From an uncultured Anaerolineae bacterium (lineage in GTDB: Bacteria > Chloroflexota > Anaerolineae > CG2-30-64-16): a stretch of 59,496 nt of DNA. A program made the translations under genes and the position numbers. A model generated the notes under the pieces. It searched no databases. It was not told the DNA's origin and saw only the letters and a program-made list of their open reading frames with translations. Location: NCBI GenBank assembly GCA_937124585.1, contig CAKZKT010000003.1, positions 1-59,496 of the forward strand, written 5' to 3'. Position 1 is the first letter of the stretch. Each line of letters opens with the position of its first letter. Of this stretch, positions 9,420 to 19,262 are shown one piece after another.

Positions 9420-11801
9420 TCAGCCGATTTTCTGGAGCCTGGCAAAGCTCGCCAGCAGGGTCTTCGTGCCTTTGCCGGGAAATGCCACCGTCACCTCTTC
9501 GTCATCGGCCTCGGGCGTCACTTTGAGCACGATGCCTTCGCCGAATAGCCCGTGGCTGACCCGATCGCCGGGTTGGAATGATGGTTGGCCGGCATTCGTG
9601 GAAGCCGTAGCGCGCGGCGCGGTGGCCGGTCGGTCGGTGTTCAGCGGTCGCAGCTGCGCGCGTGGGCTCGCCGTCGGGGTCTGAGCAGGCCCTGGCCGGG
9701 CTGCGCGGCCTGCGGGCGGAGCGGCGGCTTCACCACTTCTGGCACGGCGCATTCGTTCGCCGGCTAGGGCCGATGGCCGTTCCTCGTCGCGCTCGCGGCG
9801 GTCGTTTTTCGCCGTGGCCTTGACCGACTGCGGGATATCGCGCAGGAAGCGAGAAGGCACGCACATCTCGGTGTGGCCCCAGAGCGTGCGCCGAAACGCG
9901 TGCACCAGATAGAGCCGGTCTTTCGCCCGCGTCACGCCCACGTACATGAGGCGCCGCTCTTCCTCCATCTGATCGGGGTTGTCCATGCTGCGGCTGTGCG
10001 GCAGGATGTTCTCCTCCAGTCCCACGATGAACACGACCGGGAATTCCAGTCCTTTGGCCGCATGCAACGTCAACAGGGTCGCGCGATCCTGCTCTTCGAC
10101 CAGTTCATCCTGATCGGAGACCAGCGCCACTTCCTCCAGGAAGGCGGTCAGGCCCAGTTCCGGCGGAAAGCTGTCGTAGTGCGTCGCCACGCTGCGCAAT
10201 TCCTGGAGGTTTTCCCATCGTTCTTCGCCTTCTTCGGTGCCATCGCGCAGCCAGGTTGCGTAACCGGATTGTTCTGTCACCCGCTCCAGCAGGGCGGCGA
10301 CCGAGAGTGCGTTTTTCATGTTGAACCAGCCGGTCAACATGCGATAAAAAGCCGTCAGCGCGCGCTGTGGCCCGGTTGCAAACGGGTGTTGCGGGGGCTG
10401 GGCGAAACGCGTTCGCGTGTCGGCGGCGAGGAAGGGGCTGGCCAGGTCGCCGGCCAGCAGCGCCAGGCCGGCTGTCATCGGCAGGTCCAGTTCGGTGCTC
10501 CACGACGCCAGCGCGCTGATCGTCTTCTCGCCGATGTTGCGCGGCGGCACATTGATGATGCGGCTCAGGCTCAGGTTGTCGGCCGGGTTGTGCACCAGGC
10601 GCAGGTAGGCCAGCGCGTCCTTGATCTCGCGGCGCTGATAGAAGCGGGTGCCGCCCACCAGGCGATAGGGTATCCCGCGCGCCACGAACGCGTCTTCCAA
10701 CGCGCGCGACTGGGCATTGGTGCGGTACATCACCGCGCAGTCGCCGAGACGGGCCTCTCCGCGCGCGAGCAGCCGCTGGATCGTGCCGACCACGAAAGCA
10801 GCCTCGTCGGCTTCGTCGTAGGCCTCGTGCACCACCACTTCCAGCCCGCGGCCGCGATTTGTCCGCAGCGTCTTCGGCGTGCGGTGGACGTTGCGGGCGA
10901 TGATGGCGTTGGCCGTGTCGAGGATCGTCTGGGTCGAGCGGTAATTTTGCTCCAGCAGGATCACCCGAGCGCCGGGAAAATCCTCGCGAAAGCGTTGCAC
11001 ATTGCGGTAATCGGCCCCGCGCCAGCTGTAGACCGACTGATCTTCATCGCCCACCGCGAAGATGTTGCGATGTTTGCCGGCCAGCAGGCGCACGATCTCG
11101 TATTGGGCGGTATTCGTGTCCTGGAATTCATCCACCAGCACGTACTCGTAGCGTTCCTGGTAACGTTGCAGCACCTCGGGCACGTCTCGGAACAGGTAGA
11201 CGGTGCGACAGAGCAGGTCGTCGAAGTCGAGCGCACTGTTGGCGGCCAGGATCTCCTCGTAGCGCCGGTAAACCCGCCGCGCTACTTCGGCCCAATAGGT
11301 ATTCGTCTCGAAATCGGCCGGCGGGATAAGTTCGTTTTTGGCCTTCGAGATGGCCCCGCGCATTGCCTCGGGGCGATAGAGCTTGTCGTCCAGGTTGAGG
11401 TCGCGCAGCGCCTGTTTGACCGCGGTCAACTGTTCGCCCTCGTCGAGGATCACGTAGTTTGGGCTGAGGCGGGCCGATGCAGCTTCCTGGCGCAGGAGCC
11501 GCGCGCAGATGGCGTGAAAGGTGCCGATGGTCAGCCCGCGCCAGCCGGTGCTGGTGGGCACCACCTCGCCCAGCAGCCGGTTGATGCGATCGCGCATTTC
11601 CTGGGCCGCTTTGTTCGTGAAGGTGACGGCCATGATGGCGCGCGGCTGTGCGCCGATCGCGCGCAGCAGATAGGCCACGCGGTGCGCCAGCACGCGCGTT
11701 TTTCCCGATCCCGGCCCGGCTAACACCAGGACCGGACCTTTCGTTGTCGTCACCGCTTCGCCTTGCGCCGGATTCAGGCCGGCGAAGAGATCTTCGTGCA
11801 A
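9420..11801 (-). CDS. pcrA: UvrD/PcrA-like superfamily 1 DNA helicase
   Basis: About 793-aa 3'-5' helicase for repair and replication-fork maintenance. Motif Ia follows Walker A AGPGSGKTR, motif II is VDEFQDTN, motif III GDEDQSVYSWRGA, motif IV EQNYRSTQ, motif V TLHAAKGLEF and motif VI YVGVTRAKDRLY. A C-terminal Tudor-like domain (GDRVSHGLFGEGIV) marks PcrA rather than Rep. Start: the open frame extends to an ATG at 11840, but that ATG overlaps a TATAAT promoter box. A TTG at 11801, with GAGGAG six bases before it, gives the family-typical N-terminus MHEDLFAGLNPAQ and is preferred. Confidence 0.93.
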   Translation of the reverse strand: MHEDLFAGLNPAQGEAVTTTKGPVLVLAGPGSGKTRVLAHRVAYLLRAIGAQPRAIMAVTFTNKAAQEMRDRINRLLGEVVPTSTGWRGLTIGTFHAICARLLRQEAASARLSPNYVILDEGEQLTAVKQALRDLNLDDKLYRPEAMRGAISKAKNELIPPADFETNTYWAEVARRVYRRYEEILAANSALDFDDLLCRTVYLFRDVPEVLQRYQERYEYVLVDEFQDTNTAQYEIVRLLAGKHRNIFAVGDEDQSVYSWRGADYRNVQRFREDFPGARVILLEQNYRSTQTILDTANAIIARNVHRTPKTLRTNRGRGLEVVVHEAYDEADEAAFVVGTIQRLLARGEARLGDCAVMYRTNAQSRALEDAFVARGIPYRLVGGTRFYQRREIKDALAYLRLVHNPADNLSLSRIINVPPRNIGEKTISALASWSTELDLPMTAGLALLAGDLASPFLAADTRTRFAQPPQHPFATGPQRALTAFYRMLTGWFNMKNALSVAALLERVTEQSGYATWLRDGTEEGEERWENLQELRSVATHYDSFPPELGLTAFLEEVALVSDQDELVEEQDRATLLTLHAAKGLEFPVVFIVGLEENILPHSRSMDNPDQMEEERRLMYVGVTRAKDRLYLVHAFRRTLWGHTEMCVPSRFLRDIPQSVKATAKNDRRERDEERPSALAGERMRRARSGEAAAPPAGRAARPGPAQTPTASPRAQLRPLNTDRPATAPRATASTNAGQPSFQPGDRVSHGLFGEGIVLKVTPEADDEEVTVAFPGKGTKTLLASFARLQKIG

Positions 11802-11838
11802 TGGGCGCTCCTCACGAGCAACAGGTTCATCGGTGTGC

Positions 11839-11867
11839 ATTATAAGCGCGAGCGCGACGGGCGCCAA
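11839..11867 (-). promoter_or_regulatory. Promoter of pcrA
   Basis: TTGGCG (11862-11867), exactly 17 bp, then TATAAT (11839-11844) on the minus strand. The predicted start of transcription is near 11832, which rules out ATG 11840 as the pcrA start and supports the TTG at 11801. Confidence 0.65.
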
Positions 11868-11903
11868 GTTGGGCATCGCGAGCGGCCCGGACGGCGCGGC
11901 GTC

Positions 11904-13133
11904 TCAGGTGCTTTCATGGTTCAAGGCATTTTTCGGCCCGGAGGCCTTCAGACGGCGCGCGAGGAGGAGGAAGCCGGCCGCGGCCGCCAGCCCCAGGCCC
12001 AGGCCGCTGTACCACGTCGCAACCGGCGCCACGTGGTCGTTCAGGAGGCCGCCGATCACCGGCGCGATGCCGAAGCCGATGCCCCACGTCATCCCGAAGA
12101 GCCCCATGTAGCGGCCGCGCATCTCGGCCGGCGCCAGATTGGCTGCCAGCGCCGTGGCCGTCGGCACCAGCAGCAGCTCGCCGGCTGTGAGGATCGCCAT
12201 GCTGAGCACGAATGCCGGGAAGCTCCGGCCGAGCGCTACGCTGCCCACCCCCGCCGCATAGAGCAATGCGCCGAGCGCCAGCACGCGCAGCGGCAGATAG
12301 CCCTCGGCGCGGCGGGTGACGCTGTACTGGAAGAGGACCACCATCAGCGCGTTGGTCGCCATGATGAAGCCATACTGGCTTTCGGGCACGCCGAAGTTCT
12401 CTTTGGCATACACGGCCAGCAGCGTCATCATGATGGAAGACGGCATGGTGGCGACCACGTAGATGCCGCAGAAGGCCAGGAACGGCAGATCGCGCAGCAC
12501 AGGGCCATAGCCTCCATCATCGGATGTCTGGTGGGCCGGCTTTTGGCGTTGGAGCAGGGTTTCACGGATGACGAACAGAACCAACAGGAGGAAGAGGAAA
12601 TTGGCTGCGGCACCGCCCAGGAACGCATAGGTATAGGAGATGCCGCTGAGGAACCCGCCGATCATGGGGCCGACCGCGATTCCCAGGTTGGACACGATGC
12701 GCAGGAGCGCGTAGGCGCCGGCGCGGCGCTTCGGCTCGATCATATCGGCCACCATCGCATCGGCGCCGACGCGATAGAGCGGCCAGATGATCCCCAACCC
12801 GGCCATCAGAGCGGCCCAGGCCGTCAGGCTGTCCGCGCCGATCATGGCGGCGTAGACGGCGGCATTGCCCGCCAGGCTCAACGTCATGGCGACTTTGCGA
12901 CCGAAACGATCCACGGCCGGGCCGGCGATCGCAGTGGCGACCAGGCCGGCCGCCGAGTTCAGCGTGAAGAGCAGCGTGATCGAGGTCAGCGGCGCGGCGA
13001 GGCGCTGACGCATGTAGACGGTCAGGAACGGCCAGACCATCGAGCCGCCGATGCTGTTGATCAGGGTGCCCCAGAACAGGATCCAAAACTGGCGCGAGTA
13101 GCCGGCAGCAGGGAGGCGGAGACGCATGGGCAT
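11904..13133 (-). CDS. MFS transporter
   Basis: 409-aa major facilitator with about 12 hydrophobic segments. It carries an MFS motif A variant between TM2 and TM3 (AGPAVDRFGRKV) and a central cytoplasmic loop around QRQKPAHQTSDDG. It resembles drug/H+ antiporter-type MFS proteins, but substrate cannot be inferred. ATG 13133 has AAGG seven bases upstream. A second, unrelated-looking MFS gene lies upstream on the same strand after a 271-bp gap. Confidence 0.88.
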   Translation of the reverse strand: MPMRLRLPAAGYSRQFWILFWGTLINSIGGSMVWPFLTVYMRQRLAAPLTSITLLFTLNSAAGLVATAIAGPAVDRFGRKVAMTLSLAGNAAVYAAMIGADSLTAWAALMAGLGIIWPLYRVGADAMVADMIEPKRRAGAYALLRIVSNLGIAVGPMIGGFLSGISYTYAFLGGAAANFLFLLLVLFVIRETLLQRQKPAHQTSDDGGYGPVLRDLPFLAFCGIYVVATMPSSIMMTLLAVYAKENFGVPESQYGFIMATNALMVVLFQYSVTRRAEGYLPLRVLALGALLYAAGVGSVALGRSFPAFVLSMAILTAGELLLVPTATALAANLAPAEMRGRYMGLFGMTWGIGFGIAPVIGGLLNDHVAPVATWYSGLGLGLAAAAGFLLLARRLKASGPKNALNHEST

Positions 13134-13298
13134 GAGCGACCTTGAGAGATGGCTGAAATTCGGGCGGCCGATCAGCTAGGCTCATCGGACGCGTCGGTCG
13201 GCCCTGTCTGCCTTCCGGCACGCGCGATTTGTCGGCTGCCTGAAGGCGCCTGGGAGATGGGCCGGATCGGCGCTATCATCCGTATCGTACCATCGGCC

Positions 13299-13342
13299 AG
13301 CCCACGGGCAAAATCGCGGCCTGTGCGATCTGCCCGTGGGCT
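13299..13342. repeat. 44-nt stem-loop between MFS genes
   Basis: Perfect 12-bp arms (AGCCCACGGGCA at 13299-13310 and its complement at 13331-13342) enclose a second 5-bp stem. There is no T-tract on either strand, so it is not a classical intrinsic terminator. It lies between the stop of the upstream MFS gene and the start of the downstream one; the rest of the 13134-13404 gap holds nothing recognisable. Confidence 0.7.
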
Positions 13343-13404
13343 GTGAGTGATGGGCGGGCGGGGTGTTCGGCGGGGAATCAGCGCAGCGGCGACGGTCCCG
13401 GCGC

Positions 13405-14703
13405 TTATCCGATGCTTTCGACGGCGGCCTGAGCCTGCCGGTGATTGTGTTCGACGTTCATGATGGTTGGCACCGTGAAGGCGACCAGGCCGATGCCCGT
13501 GCAGGTCAGCCCGCCGATCATGTACCACAGGCGTACGCCCAATGCATCGGCCACAGGGCCGGCGATCAGCAGGCTGAGCGGCATCATGGCCGCGGTGCCG
13601 CTGCCGATGAGGGCCATCACACGGCCCTGCATCTCCGGCGCGACGGTGGACTGGAGGAGGGCGAAGAACGGACCGTTGGCCATTGGGTTCATGAAGCCGG
13701 CCAGGAACATGCCGCCGAGGGCCAGGAAGAACGCATGGCTGGGCGCCAGGCCGATCGTCAGCGTGCCGATTCCCATGCCGATGATGCCGAGCAACGAGGT
13801 GATGACGCGGCGGCGGAAGCCGCCCCAGGCGCTCAACGCCAGGCCGCCGGTCACGACGCCGATGCCCCAGGCCGATTCCAGCCAGCCCAGTTGCAGTGCG
13901 GCGCCGCCGAAATGCTTCGTCACCAGGATCGGCATCAGCGCGAAGGCGGGGTTGATGACGAAATTGAGCACCATGGCCATCAGGATGATCGCCAGCAGCC
14001 CCGACCAGGCGGCCACATAGCGCACGCCGGCGACCAGATCGCTCAGCACCGACGGCTGTGGCGTCGTGTGATCCTCGCCGGTCATGGCCTGCCGACGTGG
14101 CGGCTGTGGGATGGCGATGAATAGCAACGGCGTCACGGCCAGCAATGCGGTGACCACGTCAATCGCCAGCAGGCCGTGAAGCGGCAGCAAGTCGAGCAGC
14201 AGCGCGGCGAGCGGCGGCGAGATGATGTTCATGCTGCCGTGAAGCGTCTGGTTGAGGCCGGCGATTCGCGCGAGCTGGGCTTTGGGCACCATCAGCGATG
14301 TGGATGCCTGCATGGCAGTCCAATGGAATCCGCCCAGGGCCGAGCGCAGGAACATCACCACGTAGATGTGCCACGCCTGCATCTGGCCCGTGACGTAGAG
14401 GACGATCAACGCCCCGGTGGTGAGCGCGATCAGGCTGTCGGCGGCGATCATCACCAGGCGGCGCTGCCAACGATCTACGAGTGCGCCGGCAAAGGGGCCG
14501 ATGATCACTTGCGGCAGGATGCCGGCCAGGCTGGCCGTTGCCAACACCGTCGCCGAGCCGGTCGTCTGGGTCAGCCACCAGATCAGGGCAAACTGGACGA
14601 TCATGGAGCCGAGCAGCGAAAACGCCTGGCCGCCCCAAATGGTGAAGAAGGGCGCGGCCCAGCGCTGTGAGGGGGCCGGGCAGTTGATGTCGTCGGTCAT
14701 CAT
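13405..14703 (-). CDS. MFS transporter, macrolide-efflux (MefA/MFS_3) type
   Basis: About 432-aa, 12-TM transporter. The N-terminus (FFTIWGGQAFSLLGSMIVQFALIWW, TM1) and the loop 2-3 motif GPFAGALVDRWQRR are typical of the MefA/MFS_3 efflux branch. The start is set at 14703 (MMTDDINC), where AAAGG precedes by eight bases. The frame is open 30 codons further upstream but crosses the promoter. A drug-export role is inferred from family only. A near-consensus promoter lies at 14784-14812. Confidence 0.88.
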   Translation of the reverse strand: MMTDDINCPAPSQRWAAPFFTIWGGQAFSLLGSMIVQFALIWWLTQTTGSATVLATASLAGILPQVIIGPFAGALVDRWQRRLVMIAADSLIALTTGALIVLYVTGQMQAWHIYVVMFLRSALGGFHWTAMQASTSLMVPKAQLARIAGLNQTLHGSMNIISPPLAALLLDLLPLHGLLAIDVVTALLAVTPLLFIAIPQPPRRQAMTGEDHTTPQPSVLSDLVAGVRYVAAWSGLLAIILMAMVLNFVINPAFALMPILVTKHFGGAALQLGWLESAWGIGVVTGGLALSAWGGFRRRVITSLLGIIGMGIGTLTIGLAPSHAFFLALGGMFLAGFMNPMANGPFFALLQSTVAPEMQGRVMALIGSGTAAMMPLSLLIAGPVADALGVRLWYMIGGLTCTGIGLVAFTVPTIMNVEHNHRQAQAAVESIG

Positions 14704-14783
14704 GGGCAAGGCCTTTCTGCGTGCTTCTGGTTGCGACGGCCAGGCGAGATCGGTTGGCCTGTTATCCGTCGCACACGCCGGAG

Positions 14784-14812
14784 AGTGTATCACGGTTTTG
14801 AAAGAAAGTCAA
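14784..14812 (-). promoter_or_regulatory. Promoter of MefA-like MFS gene
   Basis: TTGACT (14807-14812), 17 bp, then TACACT (14784-14789) with an extended TG. An AT-rich block with near-dyad TGAATATATTGA (about 14845-14860) lies just upstream and could be an UP element or operator. The remaining sequence to 15143 is GC-rich with no gene; a 9-bp inverted repeat (15050-15058/15076-15084) lies downstream of the tRNA. Confidence 0.6.
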
Positions 14813-15143
14813 TTCTGATATGAATAAAATTTACATGTCGCTCAATATATTCAACATGAGTGAGTCGGGCCGAAACGGGAAGATGGCAGTGGCAGGCGGA
14901 GCGGCGTGCCCGGCGCTGCTCATGCGACGCGCTCGCGCACCGGGCGCCTGGCAAGTTTGTTTTCGGCGGTGAATCTTCGCGCGGGCCGGGCCTGACGTGG
15001 CGAGCGGCTACATGAGGCATGGCATGTGAGGGAAAGCGAGCCACACGACCGGCAGCAGCACATTGCGGGGTCACGCGCTGCTGCCTGGTCAGGGGGCCGA
15101 GGGCAGCAATCCCGGCGTCGTGGTGTGGATTTCTGGTGACAGG

Positions 15144-15216
15144 TGGGTCCCCCGGGATTCGAACCCAGGACCAACCGGTTATGAGCCGGCCGCTCTAACC
15201 GCTGAGCTAGGGACCC
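15144..15216 (-). tRNA. tRNA with CAT anticodon, probably tRNA-Ile2
   Basis: A 73-nt cloverleaf folds fully. The acceptor arms are GGGTCCC/GGGACCC, the D arm is GCTC-AGCGGTTA-GAGC, the anticodon arm is GCCGG-CTCATAA-CCGGT, the variable loop is 5 nt, and the T arm has TTCGAAT. The anticodon is CAT. The G1-C72 pair excludes initiator tRNA. The 8-nt D loop and the TTGGTC variable region match bacterial tRNA-Ile2 (lysidine-modified, reads AUA) better than elongator tRNA-Met, but both remain possible. The 3' CCA is not encoded (CCT follows the discriminator A). Confidence 0.93.
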
Positions 15217-15255
15217 GCCGGACGATGTCTGATCGCGGCCGATCTGTTCATTAAA

Positions 15256-15285
15256 AGCATACCGCCGACTGGCGTTCTTTGTCAA
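15256..15285 (-). promoter_or_regulatory. tRNA promoter
   Basis: TTGACA (15280-15285), 18 bp, then TATGCT (15256-15261) on the minus strand. It would start transcription near 15249, about 33 bases before the mature 5' end of the tRNA. Confidence 0.65.
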
Positions 15286-15375
15286 ATGCGCCGGGCCCGG
15301 CGGCGCGCCCTCGTTGCCGGCTCGGCCGTTTTGTCGCCGATGGCCATCGGGTCGGCCCCGCAGGGTCGCGTGCTT

Positions 15376-16608
<1,233 letters not shown>

Positions 16609-16636
16609 ATTGGCTTGCTCGTTGATCCTGAAAACA

Positions 16637-18295
16637 CTAACGTCCGATTGGCCGGGTGAACTGACGCAAGAGATTTGTCAACGGATTCTGGATGCTTCGA
16701 CTGACCGTCGTGCTCGTTGTCTGGGCCGCTTCGATTTCGATGACGATTTGGTCGCCGGGTTGGAGGCCGCTGAGGGCCTGGGCGTAGAGGCCATCGCTGA
16801 GTCCGAGTTCGACGGGGACGGCGATGGGGGTGAGGTGGGGGTCGGCGGGGTTGCGCACGAGCACGTGGGGTTGGCCGTTGCGTCGCTGGATGGCGATGGC
16901 GGGGATGAGGAGGGCATCGGCGGCCTGGGCGACCTGGATTTGGACGTTGGCGGTCATGCCGACGAGGAGGGGGAGGCGTTGGGTGTTGGTGAGGGCGATG
17001 GGGACTTCGTAGACCATCACGCCGCCCTGGAGTTCGCCCTGGAGCGGGACTTCGCGGACCTGGCCGTGGAGGCGTTGGCCTGGGAAGGCGTCGAAGGTGA
17101 TGGTGGCGTTTTGGCAGGGGGCGATTCGGCGCAGGGTGATTTCGTCTATGGCGGCCATGATTTGGAGGGTGTTGAGGTTGGCGAGGGTGACGATGGGGGA
17201 GCTGGCCGCGATCTGGTCGCCGGGTGCGACATGGGTTTGGAGGATGGTGCCGGCGAAGGGGGCGGAGAGTTTGGTGCTGGCGAGGGCGGCTTGGGCTTCG
17301 CTGAGGGCGAGGCGTTTTTTGTCGAGGTTGGCCTAGGCGGCGGCAAGTTCGGCGGCATCCGGGCCGGCGTCCAGGCGGGTGCGTGTCTGTTGGGCTTCGA
17401 GCAGCGCCACCTCTGCCTCCTGCACGGCCAGTCGCGCTTTGGCCAGCGCCAACGCGCCGGCAGGCGTGGAGTCGGGCCCTGCTTGTGCTTCGGCCAGGGC
17501 CGTGCGCGCCTCTGCCAGGGTCCTCTCGGCTTTGCGCACGTTGATTTGGGCCTGCAACTGGTTCGTGACGCGTGAATCCTGGGCATCCATCATTCGGTTG
17601 TAGGCCAGTTCCAGGCGGTCTTGATAGTAGGCATCGGAATAGGTTTCGGCCGCCAGGCGATTGTACAGCGCAGTCGGCGTCGCTTCGGCCGTGATCAACC
17701 GGGCCAGCTGGTCTTTCGCGGCCGTGTCCTGTTGCCGCGAGAGCAGTTCGGCGCGTGCTTTGGCCAGCGCGCTCTCGGCTGCAGCGACGTCCGCTTCCAG
17801 GTCGGCAATGTCGGGGTGAAGGAGGGCTTCGAGTGCATCCTGGGCCTGGCGGAGTTGGACTTCGGCTTTGGTGACGGCGAGGTCGGCCTGGGCGATCTGG
17901 AGGGACGTGGGGGGTGCCGTCAGCGTGGCCAGCGCCTCCTCGGCGGCGCGCAGGTCGCTGAGCGCCTGCTCATACGTCTGCTGATAGGGGGTCGCATCTA
18001 TGGTGGCCAGCACCTGGCCGGCCGTCACCACATGGCCGGCGCGCACCTCCAGGGTCTGGAGCCTGGCCGATCCGCTCATGCGGCTGAAGGTGAGCTGGCT
18101 GTGCTGGATTGCCTCCACCTGGCCGACCACCGTGACGGTGCTGCTCAGGCTGCCCTGCTGCACGGTCACGACCTGGGTGTACGTGCCGCTCTCGCCGCCC
18201 GTTGTCGCCGCCCGCAGCCGATAGTACCAGTACCCGCCCGCTGCCAACAATCCGATGCTCAGAAAAATCACCGTCCATCGTACGACTTGGCGCAT
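16637..18295 (-). pseudogene. MacA/HlyD-family adaptor split by one in-frame TAG
   Basis: Membrane-fusion/adaptor protein of the adjacent ABC exporter. The start at 18295 (MRQVVRW, GGAGG upstream) gives a TM helix (about residues 5-25), a lipoyl/barrel-sandwich half motif, and a long alpha-helical hairpin rich in Ala/Glu/Gln. At 17333-17335 the frame meets TAG, yet the same frame runs on with no other stop to 16637 and encodes the rest of the family: ...AQAALASTKLSAPFAGTIL, the second lipoyl half, the beta-barrel and the membrane-proximal domain. A single C-to-T change of a CAG (Gln) in the coiled coil explains it. It could be a nonsense mutation, a population variant, a sequencing error or suppression. 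Codon use also changes near this point. Confidence 0.85.
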
Positions 18296-18314
18296 CGTTT
18301 CATTCCTCCCGGTG

Positions 18315-19010
18315 TCACAGCTTGGGCTCATCGCTCACGATCAGCCCATCTTGGAGCCGGATGATCCGTCGGGTGTGGGCTGCGAACAGCGGTTCATGGG
18401 TCACGAACACGATCGTAATGCCGTGGTTTGCATTCAAATCCAGAAACACGCGCATCACCTCCTCGCCTGCTGCGGAGTCCAGGTTGCCGGTCGGCTCATC
18501 GGCCAGGATCAGGCTCGGCGAGTTCACCAGGGCGCGCGCAATGGCAACGCGCTGCTGCTGTCCGCCAGAGAGCTCGTTGGGCCGATGGTGCATCCGGTCG
18601 CCCAGGCCGACCATCTTCAGCGCGGCCACACACCGTTCACGGCCTCGGCTGGCACCGGCATAGATGAGCGGCAGTTCGACGTTGGCAAGGGCTGACATGC
18701 GGGGCAGAAGATTGAAGTTCTGGAAGACGAAACCGATTTTTTTTCGATTGCGGATGTCGGCCAGGCGGTTGGCGTCCATCTTGGCGACATCCTGGCCCTC
18801 CAGCAGGTAGGTGCCTTCGGTCGGCACGTCGAGCGCGCCGAGGATATTCATCAGGGTGGATTTGCCCGAACCGGAGGGGCCCATGATGGCGAACATTTCA
18901 CCGGCGCAGATCTGAAATGAAACCCCGCGCAGCGCGTGCACGGCCAGATTGCCCATGCGGTAGACTTTCGTAACGTTTCTAACCACGATCAGAGGCTGTT
19001 CCTGCGCCAT
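18315..19010 (-). CDS. ABC transporter ATP-binding protein (MacB/LolD type)
   Basis: 231-aa ATPase of the three-gene exporter. Walker A is GPSGSGKST, the Q loop lies in FQNFNLLP, the signature is LSGGQQQR, Walker B is [12 protein letters not shown], and the switch His is in VTHEP. The start at 19010 (MAQEQP) has GAGGTG seven bases upstream; the frame is open a little further. It is followed after 19 bases by the adaptor gene. It lies downstream of a triple direct-repeat operator at 19102-19130. Confidence 0.93.
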   Translation of the reverse strand: MAQEQPLIVVRNVTKVYRMGNLAVHALRGVSFQICAGEMFAIMGPSGSGKSTLMNILGALDVPTEGTYLLEGQDVAKMDANRLADIRNRKKIGFVFQNFNLLPRMSALANVELPLIYAGASRGRERCVAALKMVGLGDRMHHRPNELSGGQQQRVAIARALVNSPSLILADEPTGNLDSAAGEEVMRVFLDLNANHGITIVFVTHEPLFAAHTRRIIRLQDGLIVSDEPKL

Positions 19011-19101
19011 GGCATGGCACCTCATGATAGGGACGCCGGTCAATCGCAGCACACGAGCACGGTTTGCCGGTGGCTTCTGTCAGTTTATGATCGCATTTGA
19101 T

Positions 19102-19130
19102 GCTGAGATGAAGCTGAGAAAAGGCTGAAT
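19102..19130. promoter_or_regulatory. Triple 11-bp direct repeat, OmpR-class operator candidate
   Basis: Three 7-bp units GCTGAGA, GCTGAGA and GCTGAAT start at 19102, 19113 and 19124, exactly 11 bp apart with 4-bp AG-rich spacers. This is the arrangement bound by OmpR/PhoB-class regulators. On the minus strand a TAAACT -10-like box (19082-19087) follows, so the site overlaps the -35 region of the ABC operon, as for class II activation. Confidence 0.65.
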
Positions 19131-19178
19131 CTATGCCGAGAGGGTTCCGGGCGCAGGTCGAGCGGATGAGCGCGCCCA

Positions 19179-19210
19179 CATGCCAGGCATCTTCCAGAAT
19201 GCCTGGCACG
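19179..19210. repeat. Solitary palindromic repeat
   Basis: One copy of the TGCCAGGCA...TGCCTGGCA palindrome family (loop region TCTTCCAGAA), between the ABC operon leader and the 3' end of the VWA gene. The rest of the 19011-19262 gap holds the operator described above. Confidence 0.85.
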
Positions 19211-19262
19211 TTCGAGGCATTTCAGAGCTGGGGGAAGCGGGCCGGCGGCTTCAGGCGTGTCT

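Noticed and set aside
9873-11723. 616-codon plus-strand ORF
   Set aside because: Lies fully antisense to the pcrA helicase motifs; no recognisable domain or ribosome site.
15144-15216. Initiator tRNA-fMet
   Set aside because: Position 1-72 is a G-C pair and the anticodon stem lacks the three consecutive G-C pairs of initiators.
17333-17335. Pyrrolysine or programmed readthrough at the amber codon
   Set aside because: No pyl genes or readthrough context in the window, and the site is in a coiled coil with no functional demand. Mutation or error is simpler, though not proven.
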